Source: Phycisphaeraceae bacterium
GTDB lineage: Bacteria > Planctomycetota > Phycisphaerae > Phycisphaerales > Phycisphaeraceae
Assembly: GCA_029260655.1 (NCBI GenBank)
Contig: JAJDCU010000072.1
Coordinates: 18,846 to 82,845, forward strand
DNA length: 64,000 bases
Reading direction: 5' to 3'
Position numbers and translations under genes: made by a program. The notes below the pieces were generated by a model. That model was not told the origin of the DNA. It saw only the letters and a list, made by a program, of their open reading frames with translations, and did not search any database. This document shows positions 7,902 through 15,984 of this stretch, in pieces. How positions within the stretch are numbered: position 1 is the stretch's first letter; every line of letters begins with the position of its first letter.

Positions 7902-8617
7902 AGACGGCGTGGCACCTGTTCGTTGGCTTGCTGTTGCTCCACCTGATCGCGGCCGTCGCGTTCGTCGGTTGGATGTACATGGACGGCCGGATCAACAAAG
8001 AGCGTCTGCAAGGGATGGTGGACACGTTCAGCCTGACGATCGATGAGGAGGCGGCGCAGGCCGCCGAGGCTCAGATGCTGACCGAGCAGGCGCAGCAGGT
8101 CGCCGAGCAGGCGGCACGGCTTGAGGCCGTCGCCGAAGGGCCGACGACCCTCCGCGACAGGCTGGCGGACGATCAGCGGGCCAGCGAAACTTCCCGGATC
8201 AAGATCGGGTTCATCAACGCCCAGAACAAGGCGCTGCGTGAGGAGATGGCGAGGTTCAAGGCCGACCACGCCCAACGCGTTGAGCAATTAGAAACCGACC
8301 GCGAAGGCTTCGAGCAACAGGTTAAGCAACGCGCCGAGCAGGCCGAAGATGCGAACTTCCAGCAGGTCGTTGAGTTGTACGAGACCCAGCCCGCCAAGCA
8401 GACCAAGCAGGCCTTCCAGTCGTTGATGCAGCAGGGCAAGACCGACCAGGTCGTGGCGTATCTGGCGGCGATGTCCAGCCGCAAGGCCGGCAAGGTCTTG
8501 TCTCAGTTCAAATCACCGGAAGAAATCCCCCAGGCCGCAGACCTGCTCGAGAGGCTGCGTGACCGAGATGCGTACTCATTAGATCAGCAGACACCTCCGC
8601 CAGGGAACCCGTCATGA
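7898..8617 (+). CDS. MotE-like flagellar membrane protein with coiled coil and MgtE-N-like domain
   Basis: The 239-residue protein has an N-terminal membrane helix (about residues 5-27, HLFVGLLLLHLIAAVAFVGW), a long charged coiled coil (about 40-155), and a C-terminal domain resembling the MgtE N-domain repeat (QSLMQQGKTDQVVAYLAAMS followed by SRKAGKVLSQF). This is the architecture of MotE/FlbB-type proteins, which guide stator assembly in some alphaproteobacteria and spirochaetes. It overlaps fliJ by four bases (GTG start) and fliK by four bases (ATGA), so the three are co-translated. Function is inferred from domains and place only. Confidence 0.72.
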   Translation: MKTAWHLFVGLLLLHLIAAVAFVGWMYMDGRINKERLQGMVDTFSLTIDEEAAQAAEAQMLTEQAQQVAEQAARLEAVAEGPTTLRDRLADDQRASETSRIKIGFINAQNKALREEMARFKADHAQRVEQLETDREGFEQQVKQRAEQAEDANFQQVVELYETQPAKQTKQAFQSLMQQGKTDQVVAYLAAMSSRKAGKVLSQFKSPEEIPQAADLLERLRDRDAYSLDQQTPPPGNPS

Positions 8618-10020
8618 TCGTTTCGTCTTTGTACAACCAGGCAGCCGCATCGCTTATACCCGAACGCTCCGGCGCCGTCGCGCACGAGCCGAAGGACCAG
8701 GTGTTTGACAACCAACTCAAAGACGCGGGCTCACGTTTCGATGACAAGGCGCGTCCCGCGTCCTCGTCTTCGGACACCCCCGTGGCCAAAGAGAAGGCAG
8801 ACCACGGCCCGGTCGATAAAGCTGCTGCGCCAGAAAAAAGTGATGCGCGGGCGCCCAAGCAGGACGCGCCCCAGCCCACCGATGCGCCCGACGCACAGCC
8901 ACAGGACAGCCCCGTGGCCGATGAACCGACCGGCGTGACAAACGAGTCGGCTCAAAGCGATGAGTCCCAGGCATCGCAGCCTCAGGGTCAGGCTCACAGC
9001 GGGAACCAAGCGGTCAACGCGGAAACACAGAACCAGGTTGTTCAGCAGGTTCAAATCGCCACGGCTGTACAAGGCGAAGCCCAATCGGAGGTGGCGATCA
9101 CTACCGCAGACGCTACTCAGCCCCAGGCTCAAACAGCGCAGGCCGGGCAAACGGTGGTGACGTCTCAAGCCCCTGTTGAAAGTGCAGAGTCCTCGGCGCC
9201 GCTCGCCGTACAGGCACAGCCGGGTAAGCTCGCTCAGGCCACCGCGGGTGAGACCCCCGGCCAGCCCCAGCCGTCGGAGTCGGCGCAGCGCATCGAGTTC
9301 GTGAGCGAAGCTCGGGATAGCGACGCCGGGCGGCGCGATTCCGGCGACGCATCCAGGGAACAGAGCGCCACCCAGACCAGCGAGACGCAAACAACTCAGA
9401 ACTCGACATTACAGACATCCGGGTCGGCCCCGACGTCTTCGGCGCAGGCCGGCCATCCCACGGCGGCCGGTGTACAAATCGGTGCGCCGACGGCTTCGGT
9501 CAGCACCGCGGACTCAGCGTCGGGCCAGGGAGCGCAGGTTCAACAGCCGCTGTCCAGCGTCTTGGCCGACAACGCCGACAACACCCAGATCAACACCGCA
9601 CGGATCGCACGCGGCCTGCGCAACGCCGTCCTCCAGAACGGCGGGTCGGTCACGCTGCGTCTGACCCCGCCGGAGATGGGGACCGTCCGTATCCAGTTAC
9701 AGATGCAAAGCGGCACCGTCAACGCCCAGTTCCATGCCGAGACCGAGTCCACCCGTTCGATGTTGAACCAGCAGTTGTCCCAGCTCCGCACGTCGCTCGA
9801 GCAGCAAGGCCTGTCGGTAGATCGGTTGGGCGTCCAGTCGATGCAGCCGTCGTCTGGCTCACAGTTGCAGCATGACACCCAGGGCGACCGCGAAGGCCAA
9901 GCGAACGATGGGCGCAGCCGGGGCGGTTTTACGCGGCAGGACGGTGGCGGGGGGCGGCAGGACACCGCGCCGGATGACGCATCGACGAATTTCGACGACG
10001 CCCTGAACCACGCGGCTTAA
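8614..10020 (+). CDS. fliK: Flagellar hook-length control protein FliK
   Basis: This is a 468-residue protein with a long low-complexity N-terminal two thirds, rich in Gln, Ala, Ser, Asp and Pro, which acts as the ruler. The conserved FliK C-terminal domain (about residues 325-410) has the signature VTLRLTPPEMGTVRIQLQM. A Gly/Arg/Asp-rich tail follows. FliK measures hook length and switches the FlhB export specificity. The start ATG overlaps the stop of the preceding gene. Confidence 0.94.
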   Translation: MIVSSLYNQAAASLIPERSGAVAHEPKDQVFDNQLKDAGSRFDDKARPASSSSDTPVAKEKADHGPVDKAAAPEKSDARAPKQDAPQPTDAPDAQPQDSPVADEPTGVTNESAQSDESQASQPQGQAHSGNQAVNAETQNQVVQQVQIATAVQGEAQSEVAITTADATQPQAQTAQAGQTVVTSQAPVESAESSAPLAVQAQPGKLAQATAGETPGQPQPSESAQRIEFVSEARDSDAGRRDSGDASREQSATQTSETQTTQNSTLQTSGSAPTSSAQAGHPTAAGVQIGAPTASVSTADSASGQGAQVQQPLSSVLADNADNTQINTARIARGLRNAVLQNGGSVTLRLTPPEMGTVRIQLQMQSGTVNAQFHAETESTRSMLNQQLSQLRTSLEQQGLSVDRLGVQSMQPSSGSQLQHDTQGDREGQANDGRSRGGFTRQDGGGGRQDTAPDDASTNFDDALNHAA

Positions 10021-10033
10021 GGACAAGAGTAAC

Positions 10034-10052
10034 CGGCCGGGACGACCGGCCG
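10034..10052. other. Perfect hairpin between fliK and flgD
   Basis: CGGCCGG-GACGA-CCGGCCG is a 7-bp perfect stem with a five-base loop, nine bases before the flgD ribosome site. No U-tract follows, so it is not an intrinsic terminator. It may be an mRNA processing or stability element; that is inference. Confidence 0.5.
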
Positions 10053-10074
10053 AAGCACCGAAGGAGTGATTCGC

Positions 10075-10716
10075 ATGTCAGCAGGCGCCATAGGCGGGAT
10101 CGCGGCGGCTCAGAGCCCCGCCCAGTCCCAGAACAATGCGTTCGCCGAGCTCAGCAGCGCTGAGTTCATCAATATACTCGTCACCGAACTCACGCAGCAG
10201 GACCCGTTCGAGCCCAACGACTCCGCGGCGATCCTTGAGCAGCTCTCCAGCCTGCGCAATATCGAGAGCCAGGCGTCCCTGCAAACGCAGTTCGAGTCGC
10301 TGGTCAACCAGAACGCCGTTTCCTCCGCCGGGGGGATGATCGGGCAGTTCGTCAAGGGCCTGGACGCCAACAACCAGCAGGTCGAGGGGGTGGTCCAGTC
10401 ACTGGTGATCGAGAACGGCAAGCCGATCCTGAAACTGCAAGACGGCAGCAGGATTGAATCGTCGCGGATCACCGATGTGGGAAGCCTGGGCGACCTGGAT
10501 ACGCAGATCGTTCAGCAGCTTCTTAGGAACCTGATCATCCTCAACTCCAGCGCCCTGGTCGGGAAGATGGTCAGCGGGTTTGACGAGAACAACAGCCTGA
10601 TCGAAGGCGTGGTAACGAGCGTGAAGACCCAGGACGACGACCTGGTGCTGGAACTGGATACGGGGCGGGAGTTATCCGCGGGGGCGGTCACCCGATTTAC
10701 CGATCCCAGCCAGTAA
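10075..10716 (+). CDS. flgD: Flagellar hook assembly (hook cap) protein FlgD
   Basis: Starting at ATG 10075 the product has 213 residues. AAGGAG at 10061-10066 sits eight bases before this ATG, so it is preferred over the in-frame GTG at 10066, which overlaps the ribosome site. The N-terminal FlgD signature is clear (FINILVTELTQQDPFEPNDS, then ILEQLSSLRNIES). Two segments (about 95-135 and 160-205) give the tudor/FnIII-like C-terminal region. FlgD caps the growing hook. It precedes flgE with one small gene between. Confidence 0.95.
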   Translation: MSAGAIGGIAAAQSPAQSQNNAFAELSSAEFINILVTELTQQDPFEPNDSAAILEQLSSLRNIESQASLQTQFESLVNQNAVSSAGGMIGQFVKGLDANNQQVEGVVQSLVIENGKPILKLQDGSRIESSRITDVGSLGDLDTQIVQQLLRNLIILNSSALVGKMVSGFDENNSLIEGVVTSVKTQDDDLVLELDTGRELSAGAVTRFTDPSQ

Positions 10717-10740
10717 ACAGATGTTGTAGAGGATTCAATC

Positions 10741-11073
10741 GTGTCAAACAGCGGCGCATTATTAAGGATGCTCATGCCGGCGGTCAGCCCCGTGCCGACC
10801 CCCGGATCAGCCCCCGGAGTAACCCCCGGGTCCGCGCCCGCGCCGGGCAACGTACCGATCGAGTCGCGGGGTTTTGATTCGTTACTGGAAGAAGCAGATC
10901 AGATACAGACAGATACGCAGTCGACGCAGCCCGGCGGGCAGGCGCAAGCCGGTGAAGCGCAAGCCCCGGCCGACGCCGGCGGGCCCGACGCTTTAACCCA
11001 ACTGGCTGGGATTGATTCGATACATAACGCGTCGCTGAGGCGGATCATCGCCGACGCGGCCGGCAGCAGGTAG
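10741..11073 (+). CDS. Small unknown protein encoded between flgD and flgE
   Basis: GTG start at 10741, supported by AGAGGA at 10728-10733 with seven bases of spacing. The 110-residue product has a Pro/Gly/Ala-rich N-terminal half containing near repeats (PGSAPGVTPGSAPAPG) and a short helical C-terminus (LAGIDSIHNASLRRIIADAA). There is no signal peptide or membrane helix. In firmicute operons a small protein family (TIGR02530) occupies the same slot, but I do not see its conserved motif here. The family is not recognised; a flagellar role is inferred only from position. Confidence 0.7.
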   Translation: MSNSGALLRMLMPAVSPVPTPGSAPGVTPGSAPAPGNVPIESRGFDSLLEEADQIQTDTQSTQPGGQAQAGEAQAPADAGGPDALTQLAGIDSIHNASLRRIIADAAGSR

Positions 11074-11126
11074 TTCTCGTTATTCATTGAGACACACGCC
11101 CGGTGGGGCGTCAACAGGAGTTTATC

Positions 11127-12839
11127 ATGGCCTTACAGACCGCATTATTCAGCAGCCTCACCGGCATCACCTCCAACGCCAAGCTCCTGGCGGTCAGCGG
11201 CAACAACATCGCCAACGTCAACACCACCGCGTACAAGAAGAGCCGGATCACCTTCGAGACACAGATCTCTCAGCGGCTGACCAGCGGCTCGGCACCGACC
11301 GGCACGCTCGGCGGGACCAACCCCTCACAGATGGGCCTGGGCACACGCATGAGTTCGATCACGCGCGACTTCTCGACCGGGTCGCTCCAGCCCACCGGCG
11401 TCAACACCGACATGGCCGTCGAGGGCAGCGGCTTCTTCATCGTCAGCTCCGAGGGCAACACGCGCTACACACGCACCGGCAACTTCGTCCTGGACCGCGA
11501 TTTCAACCTGGTCAGCGCCGCCGGCGGGCTCGTCCAGGGCTTCGCGGTTGATGAAGACTTCAACGTCGTCGAGGGCCTGCTCGTGGATATGACCATCCCG
11601 GTCGGGGTGCTGACGATCGCCGAGGCCACCCAGAACGTGACGTTCGCGGGGAACCTCAACGCCGGCGGCGATGTCGGCACGGTCGGCAGCATCAGCGCCA
11701 GCGACGTGCTTTACTCCGACGCCCTGGCGACGACCCCGGCGGTCGGGGGCGACGCGCTGACCGGGCTGTTCGATGTGGCGGGGACCGCGTTGTACGCCTT
11801 AGGTGACGTCATCACCGTCGCCGGGGTGACCAAAGGCGGCGCGGCAATCGGGGATCGTACCTTCGAGGTCGGGCCGGCCAACACCACCGCCAGCCACGGG
11901 TTCGGCACGACCCTCACCGATTTCACCAACTTCCTGGACAACGTTTTGGGGATCGACACCACACAGACGCCCACCGCGAGCAGCACGCCCGGCGTCACGA
12001 TCGTCGGCGGGCAGATCCTCGTCGAGAGCAACATCGGCGAAGACAACGGCATCCTCTTCAGCGCCTCCAGCATCAAGAACAACAACGCCGTCTCCTTCGG
12101 ATTCACCGGTACACAACAGGCCGATGGCGGGTCCACACGGACCACCTTTGTGACTTTCGACAGCCTCGGCTCCGAGGTCGTCATCGACCTGCGGTTCGTG
12201 CTCGAAACCAAGACCACCACCGGTGTGACCTGGCGTTATTATGCCGACTCCACCGATGACACCGACCTGGACCTGCACCTGGGTACCGGCGTGCTTACGT
12301 TCGATACCGAGGGCTCCCTATTGACCGTATCGAACCCGAGTATCTCGATCGATCGGGCCAACACAGGTGCGGTCACGCCGATGAACATCAACCTCAAGTT
12401 CGCCGACCCGTTTGCCACCGTCACCTCGCTGACCGACACCTCCAGCCAGATCGCGGCACGGAACCAGGACGGCTCGCAGATCGGCACGCTCGAAGACTTC
12501 AGCGTCGGTGAGGACGGGACGATCTCGGGGGTCTTCTCCAACGGCCTGCTGCGGGACCTGGGCCGGATCCCCCTGGCGGTGTTCGCTAACAACAACGGGC
12601 TCGAAGAATTCGGCGGCAGCCTCTACCGCCCGACGATTAACAGCGGGATCGCCACCGTGGTCTCACCGGGGCAGGGCGGGTCCGGCCGAGTTATCGGACG
12701 GTCTCTGGAGCTGTCCAACGTCGAACTCGCCGAGGAGTTCATCAACCTCATCAGCGCCAGCACCGGGTTCAGCGCCAGCTCACGGGTTTTAACAACCAGC
12801 GACGAATTGATTCAGGAACTGCTCGCCGCGGTCCGATAA
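11127..12839 (+). CDS. flgE: Flagellar hook protein FlgE
   Basis: The 570-residue hook subunit starts at ATG 11127, with AGGAG at 11116-11120. The N-terminal signature is typical (LLAVSGNNIANVNTTAYKKS, about residues 20-39), followed by FlgE/FlgG-type segments (NTDMAVEGSGFFIV; TRTGNFVLDRDFNLV). The C-terminus has the usual LSNVELAEEFINLISASTGF. The variable surface domains (about 150-430) make it longer than the 400-residue enteric form. It follows the cap gene flgD, with one small gene between, and precedes flbD. Confidence 0.97.
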   Translation: MALQTALFSSLTGITSNAKLLAVSGNNIANVNTTAYKKSRITFETQISQRLTSGSAPTGTLGGTNPSQMGLGTRMSSITRDFSTGSLQPTGVNTDMAVEGSGFFIVSSEGNTRYTRTGNFVLDRDFNLVSAAGGLVQGFAVDEDFNVVEGLLVDMTIPVGVLTIAEATQNVTFAGNLNAGGDVGTVGSISASDVLYSDALATTPAVGGDALTGLFDVAGTALYALGDVITVAGVTKGGAAIGDRTFEVGPANTTASHGFGTTLTDFTNFLDNVLGIDTTQTPTASSTPGVTIVGGQILVESNIGEDNGILFSASSIKNNNAVSFGFTGTQQADGGSTRTTFVTFDSLGSEVVIDLRFVLETKTTTGVTWRYYADSTDDTDLDLHLGTGVLTFDTEGSLLTVSNPSISIDRANTGAVTPMNINLKFADPFATVTSLTDTSSQIAARNQDGSQIGTLEDFSVGEDGTISGVFSNGLLRDLGRIPLAVFANNNGLEEFGGSLYRPTINSGIATVVSPGQGGSGRVIGRSLELSNVELAEEFINLISASTGFSASSRVLTTSDELIQELLAAVR

Positions 12840-12900
12840 TGTGATAGCGCAGCTTTTCGCCGTTAGCTATTGGCCCAAACCCCGATCCCTGTACCCCGAT

Positions 12901-13098
12901 TTGATCACCGTCACACGCCTTAACGGCAAACAATTCGTGATTAACGCCGAGATCATCCGTAGCGTGGAGTCCAATCCGGACACCACGATCACACTGATGA
13001 ACGGCGATCATATTATCGTGAAGGAAGACATGCAGGTGGTGGTGCGGCTCGCGGTGGACTACGGCCGGAGCCTGCGTCGGCTTCTGCCGCCGACGTGA
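12901..13098 (+). CDS. flbD: FlbD family flagellar protein
   Basis: The segment ITVTRLNGKQFVINAEIIRS followed by ESNPDTTITLMNGDHIIVKE matches the small FlbD family that follows flgE in many clusters. Known members are about 60-75 residues and begin MI.VTRLNG, so I place the start at TTG 12901 (65 residues). An in-frame GTG at 12841 would add 20 residues, but those are encoded by a TTAGC/CCCCGATCC intergenic word, which argues against it. Neither start has a clear ribosome site. FlbD supports motility in Bacillus (SwrD) by raising motor torque. Confidence 0.85.
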   Translation: MITVTRLNGKQFVINAEIIRSVESNPDTTITLMNGDHIIVKEDMQVVVRLAVDYGRSLRRLLPPT

Positions 13099-13174
13099 TC
13101 GTGGGGTGAGATCGCGCCTCGGTGGTGGCCAACAACCGGTCATCTCCAGGCGGTTTACAACTCCGGCGTGATCC

Positions 13175-13203
13175 TAAATATTCTTGACCCGTTAGACCGA
13201 TAA
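13175..13203 (+). promoter_or_regulatory. Candidate sigma-28 (FliA) promoter for motA
   Basis: TAAA at 13175-13178 and ACCGATAA at 13196-13203 resemble the FliA consensus TAAA-N15-GCCGATAA, though the gap here is 17. The -10 element ends 42 bases before motA in the widest gap of the inner cluster (147 bases). motA and motB are FliA targets in enterics, and a fliA gene lies at 24941. The spacing makes this tentative. Confidence 0.4.
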
Positions 13204-13245
13204 GAGAGACACTGACCGGCTTCCGGTCACGGTTGAGGTGCGCGA

Positions 13246-14028
13246 ATGGACTTGGGCATCCTGTTTGGTTTCCTTGGGACCTGGGTGTTGTTGATGTGGG
13301 CGCTGTTCGGCAGCGGTGACATCACGATGTTTATCGATTTCCCCAGCATGACCCTGGTCATCGGGATGACCAGCACGGTGATCTTCTACGCCTTCCCGGC
13401 GGGGAACGTCAAGCGGCTGATCAAGATCATCAAGCGGGTGGTTTTTTGTCAGGCGCCGTCGATCGCGAAGCTGATCGAGGACATGGTTTCCTACGCCGAG
13501 ATCGCCCGGCGTGACGGGATCCTGAGCCTGGAAAACACCACCAAGGACATCGAAGACTCGTTTATCGTCCGCGGTATCCAGATGGCGGTCGACGGGACCG
13601 ACCCCGAACTGATCGAGCAGGTGATGACCAGTGACCTTGAGAACCTGGCGGACCGCCACGATCTGGGCAAGTCGCTGCTGTCCACGGTCGGCAAGTACGC
13701 CCCGGCGTTCGGGATGATCGGGACGCTGGTCGGGCTGGTCATCATGCTCAAGAACATGGACGACCCGGCGGCGATCGGGCCCGGTATGGCCGTCGCGCTG
13801 CTTACGACGATGTACGGCGCGATCATCGCCAACGCCTTTGCCCTGCCCCTGGCGGACCGCCTGGAGCGGCGATCGGCCGAGGAGGTCCTCTACCGCACGA
13901 TCATTATTAAGGGCGTGATGTCGATCCAAAGCGGTGACAACCCACGGATCGTCGAGCAGAAGCTGCGGACTTTCCTCCCGCCGTCCGAGCGTGTCGAAGA
14001 AGATGACGCCGACAAGGACGCCGCGTAG
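13246..14028 (+). CDS. motA: Flagellar motor stator protein MotA
   Basis: This 260-residue membrane protein has four predicted helices (about 3-21, 29-50, 148-170, 183-204), with the conserved cytoplasmic loop between helices 2 and 3. The segment YAPAFGMIGTLVGLVIML is the MotA/ExbB signature near helix 3 and holds the conserved prolines. MotA forms the pentamer that turns around a MotB dimer as ions flow. It follows a wide gap with a candidate FliA promoter and precedes motB. Confidence 0.97.
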   Translation: MDLGILFGFLGTWVLLMWALFGSGDITMFIDFPSMTLVIGMTSTVIFYAFPAGNVKRLIKIIKRVVFCQAPSIAKLIEDMVSYAEIARRDGILSLENTTKDIEDSFIVRGIQMAVDGTDPELIEQVMTSDLENLADRHDLGKSLLSTVGKYAPAFGMIGTLVGLVIMLKNMDDPAAIGPGMAVALLTTMYGAIIANAFALPLADRLERRSAEEVLYRTIIIKGVMSIQSGDNPRIVEQKLRTFLPPSERVEEDDADKDAA

Positions 14029-14033
14029 GAGAG

Positions 14034-14056
14034 CCGTTAGCCGTAAGCCATTAGCT
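14034..14056. repeat. TTAGC-word repeat between motA and motB
   Basis: GCCGTTAGCCGTAAGCCATT and a further TAGCTACC follow the motA stop. This is a short single-arm version of the family, followed by a CCCCAACCCCGATC-type word (14066-14082). Confidence 0.6.
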
Positions 14057-14088
14057 ACCCGACCGCCGCCCCCAACCCCGATCAGCCC

Positions 14089-14847
14089 ATGGCCAAGAAG
14101 TGTAAATGTCCCCCGCCCGGCGCACCCGATTGGGTTTTGACCTTCGGGGACATGATGTCGCTGCTGCTGACGTTCTTCATCCTGCTGCTGTCGTTGTCGG
14201 AGATCAAAAAGGAAGACGAGTGGAAGGCGATGGTGGAGGAGGTGAAGAAGTCATTTGGGATGAAAGGCGGTGGGGGGCGCTTGCCGACCGACAACGACCC
14301 GGCCCTGACGCTGGTGCAGATCCTCGAGACGGTCCAGAACCAGCAGCGCCGCGAGCAGAACACCGCCAACACCGACGACCCGGGGATGTCCGGCCGGGAC
14401 CAGCGGGTGACCACGGTCCGCCAGGGCGATTACATCCCGGTCGGGGGAATGGTCACGTTCCAGCCCGGATCGGCCGATCTTACCGACAGGGCCAAGGAGA
14501 AGATCCGAGGCTTTATCGAGCAAGAGGAGTTCGACATCCGTGGCACGAACTACATCATCGAGCTTCGGGGCCACGCCGCGGCGGCGGAGGTCGACCGGGT
14601 CCAGGGCGGGGTCGACTTATGGGACCTTAGCTTCGACCGCACCAAGGCCGTGATGCGTTACCTGGTCAGCGACGAAGTCGGGCTGCGAGAGGAGCAGATC
14701 CGGTTGATCGGCAACGCCGACCGTGAGCCGTTGAAGAAACAGGCGTACACCCCCGCGGACCGCCAGGCCAACCGCCGGGTCGAGATCCTGGTCAGCGAAA
14801 ATGTGATCAAAGATTATTCGGTGAAACGCGGCTTGCCCTCGTGGTAG
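14089..14847 (+). CDS. motB: Flagellar motor stator protein MotB
   Basis: The 252-residue protein opens with a Cys/Pro-rich cytoplasmic leader (KKCKCPPPGAPDW) and a single membrane helix (about 22-42). The helix carries the ion-accepting aspartate in TFGDMMSLLLTFF (Asp21). The C-terminal OmpA-like peptidoglycan-binding domain (about 120-245) contains the pattern YIIELRGHAA and NRRVEILVSE. MotB anchors the stator to the cell wall, so a peptidoglycan layer is implied. ATG 14089 lies 60 bases after motA. Confidence 0.96.
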   Translation: MAKKCKCPPPGAPDWVLTFGDMMSLLLTFFILLLSLSEIKKEDEWKAMVEEVKKSFGMKGGGGRLPTDNDPALTLVQILETVQNQQRREQNTANTDDPGMSGRDQRVTTVRQGDYIPVGGMVTFQPGSADLTDRAKEKIRGFIEQEEFDIRGTNYIIELRGHAAAAEVDRVQGGVDLWDLSFDRTKAVMRYLVSDEVGLREEQIRLIGNADREPLKKQAYTPADRQANRRVEILVSENVIKDYSVKRGLPSW

Positions 14848-14871
14848 CCCAAGACGACGGACGAACCGACT

Positions 14872-15399
14872 ATGGCTGAAGAAAATACCCCAAACAGCGC
14901 GGCGGCGGACGGCAAGAAGAAGCTGCCCTTGAAAACCATGATCATCCTGGCGACGGTGCTGCTGATCGAGGCGGCGGCGATCTCCGGGGCGTTCATCTTC
15001 GCCGGGGGCCCCGAAACGATCAAGGCCGATGCCGAGCTGCCCGAGGATCTGGCGGACAAGGAACGCCAGGTCGAGGTGCTGGTGATCGCCGAGAAGTTCC
15101 AGAACACCCGCACCGGCCGAAGCTATCTCTATGACACCGAGATCTACGTCATCATCCGCAACAAGAACGTGGACACGGTCGATGCGTCGATCCAGGCGAT
15201 GCAGGCGCAGTTGAGCACCGAGATCGCGACGATCTTTCGCCGGGCCGAGCCGTCGTACCTGATGGAGCCGGAACTGGCGACACTGACCCGGCAGGTCGGG
15301 GCCGTGCTCATCGAGAAGATCGGCCTGGACAGCGAAAACGAGGTCTACGTAATGGGCACGTTGATCAAGAAGTGCATCCGCATCCGGGCCGACATGTAA
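14872..15399 (+). CDS. fliL: Flagellar basal body-associated protein FliL
   Basis: The 175-residue protein has a single N-terminal membrane helix (about 22-44, [20 protein letters not shown]), then a periplasmic domain of about 120 residues as in FliL. FliL rings surround the stator and support torque under load. It sits between motB and fliN, the usual place, and starts 24 bases after motB. Family identity is normally low, so length, topology and context carry much of the call. Confidence 0.88.
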   Translation: MAEENTPNSAAADGKKKLPLKTMIILATVLLIEAAAISGAFIFAGGPETIKADAELPEDLADKERQVEVLVIAEKFQNTRTGRSYLYDTEIYVIIRNKNVDTVDASIQAMQAQLSTEIATIFRRAEPSYLMEPELATLTRQVGAVLIEKIGLDSENEVYVMGTLIKKCIRIRADM

Positions 15400-15418
15400 G
15401 GCCCCTTGGGAACCCACC

Positions 15419-15883
15419 ATGACAGACGATGGATCGACAGACCAGACCAAGAGCGCCGCAGAAGCTGATGCCGAGGCCCAGATGGAGGCCGCGTTGGCCG
15501 AGGCCCAGTCGTCGCTGAACCAGATCAAGGAGACGGTGGACGACCCGTCTCCGTCGGACCTGGCCGGGCTTGGTGACCAGGCCCTCAGCGCCGAGTTGCC
15601 CTGCGGGCTGGGGATGCTCGGGGACGTCGACCTGCACGTGATGGTCGAGTTGGGCCGGACCGATATGCTCGTCGAGGATGTCTTAAAGCTCGGCGCGGGT
15701 AGCGTGGTCGAGTTGGACAAGCTCGCGGGCGATCCGGTGGACGTCTACGTTAACCAGCGCCTGATCGCGCGTGGCGAGGTGTTGGTGCTCAACGACAACT
15801 TCTGTATCCGTATCAGTGAGATCGTGGCCAACCTCCAGGAGGAGGCGCAGCAGGCCACACTAGAGCAGGCGCAGACGGTATGA
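15419..15883 (+). CDS. fliN: Flagellar motor switch protein FliN
   Basis: The 154-residue product has an acidic, Ala-rich N-terminal half and a C-terminal SpoA/SPOA domain (about residues 65-140). The signature is clear: [38 protein letters not shown] and [18 protein letters not shown]. FliN forms the base of the C ring with FliM and binds FliH. In most clusters fliM lies between fliL and fliN; here the two are only 19 bases apart with no fliM. The protein is too short to be a FliM-FliN fusion. Confidence 0.94.
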   Translation: MTDDGSTDQTKSAAEADAEAQMEAALAEAQSSLNQIKETVDDPSPSDLAGLGDQALSAELPCGLGMLGDVDLHVMVELGRTDMLVEDVLKLGAGSVVELDKLAGDPVDVYVNQRLIARGEVLVLNDNFCIRISEIVANLQEEAQQATLEQAQTV

Positions 15884-15984
15884 TGACCCGCCCGTAAATC
15901 GGGCCACGAATCGGGGGTAGCCGAAAGCAGGATGCGATCGGCAGCGACCATGTCGCTAACACCATCGGCCAGGAGGGCCAGTCG

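Noticed and set aside
15419..15883. FliN as a FliM-FliN fusion replacing the missing fliM
   Set aside because: Only 154 residues with one SpoA domain and an acidic leader; there is no room for the FliM middle domain.
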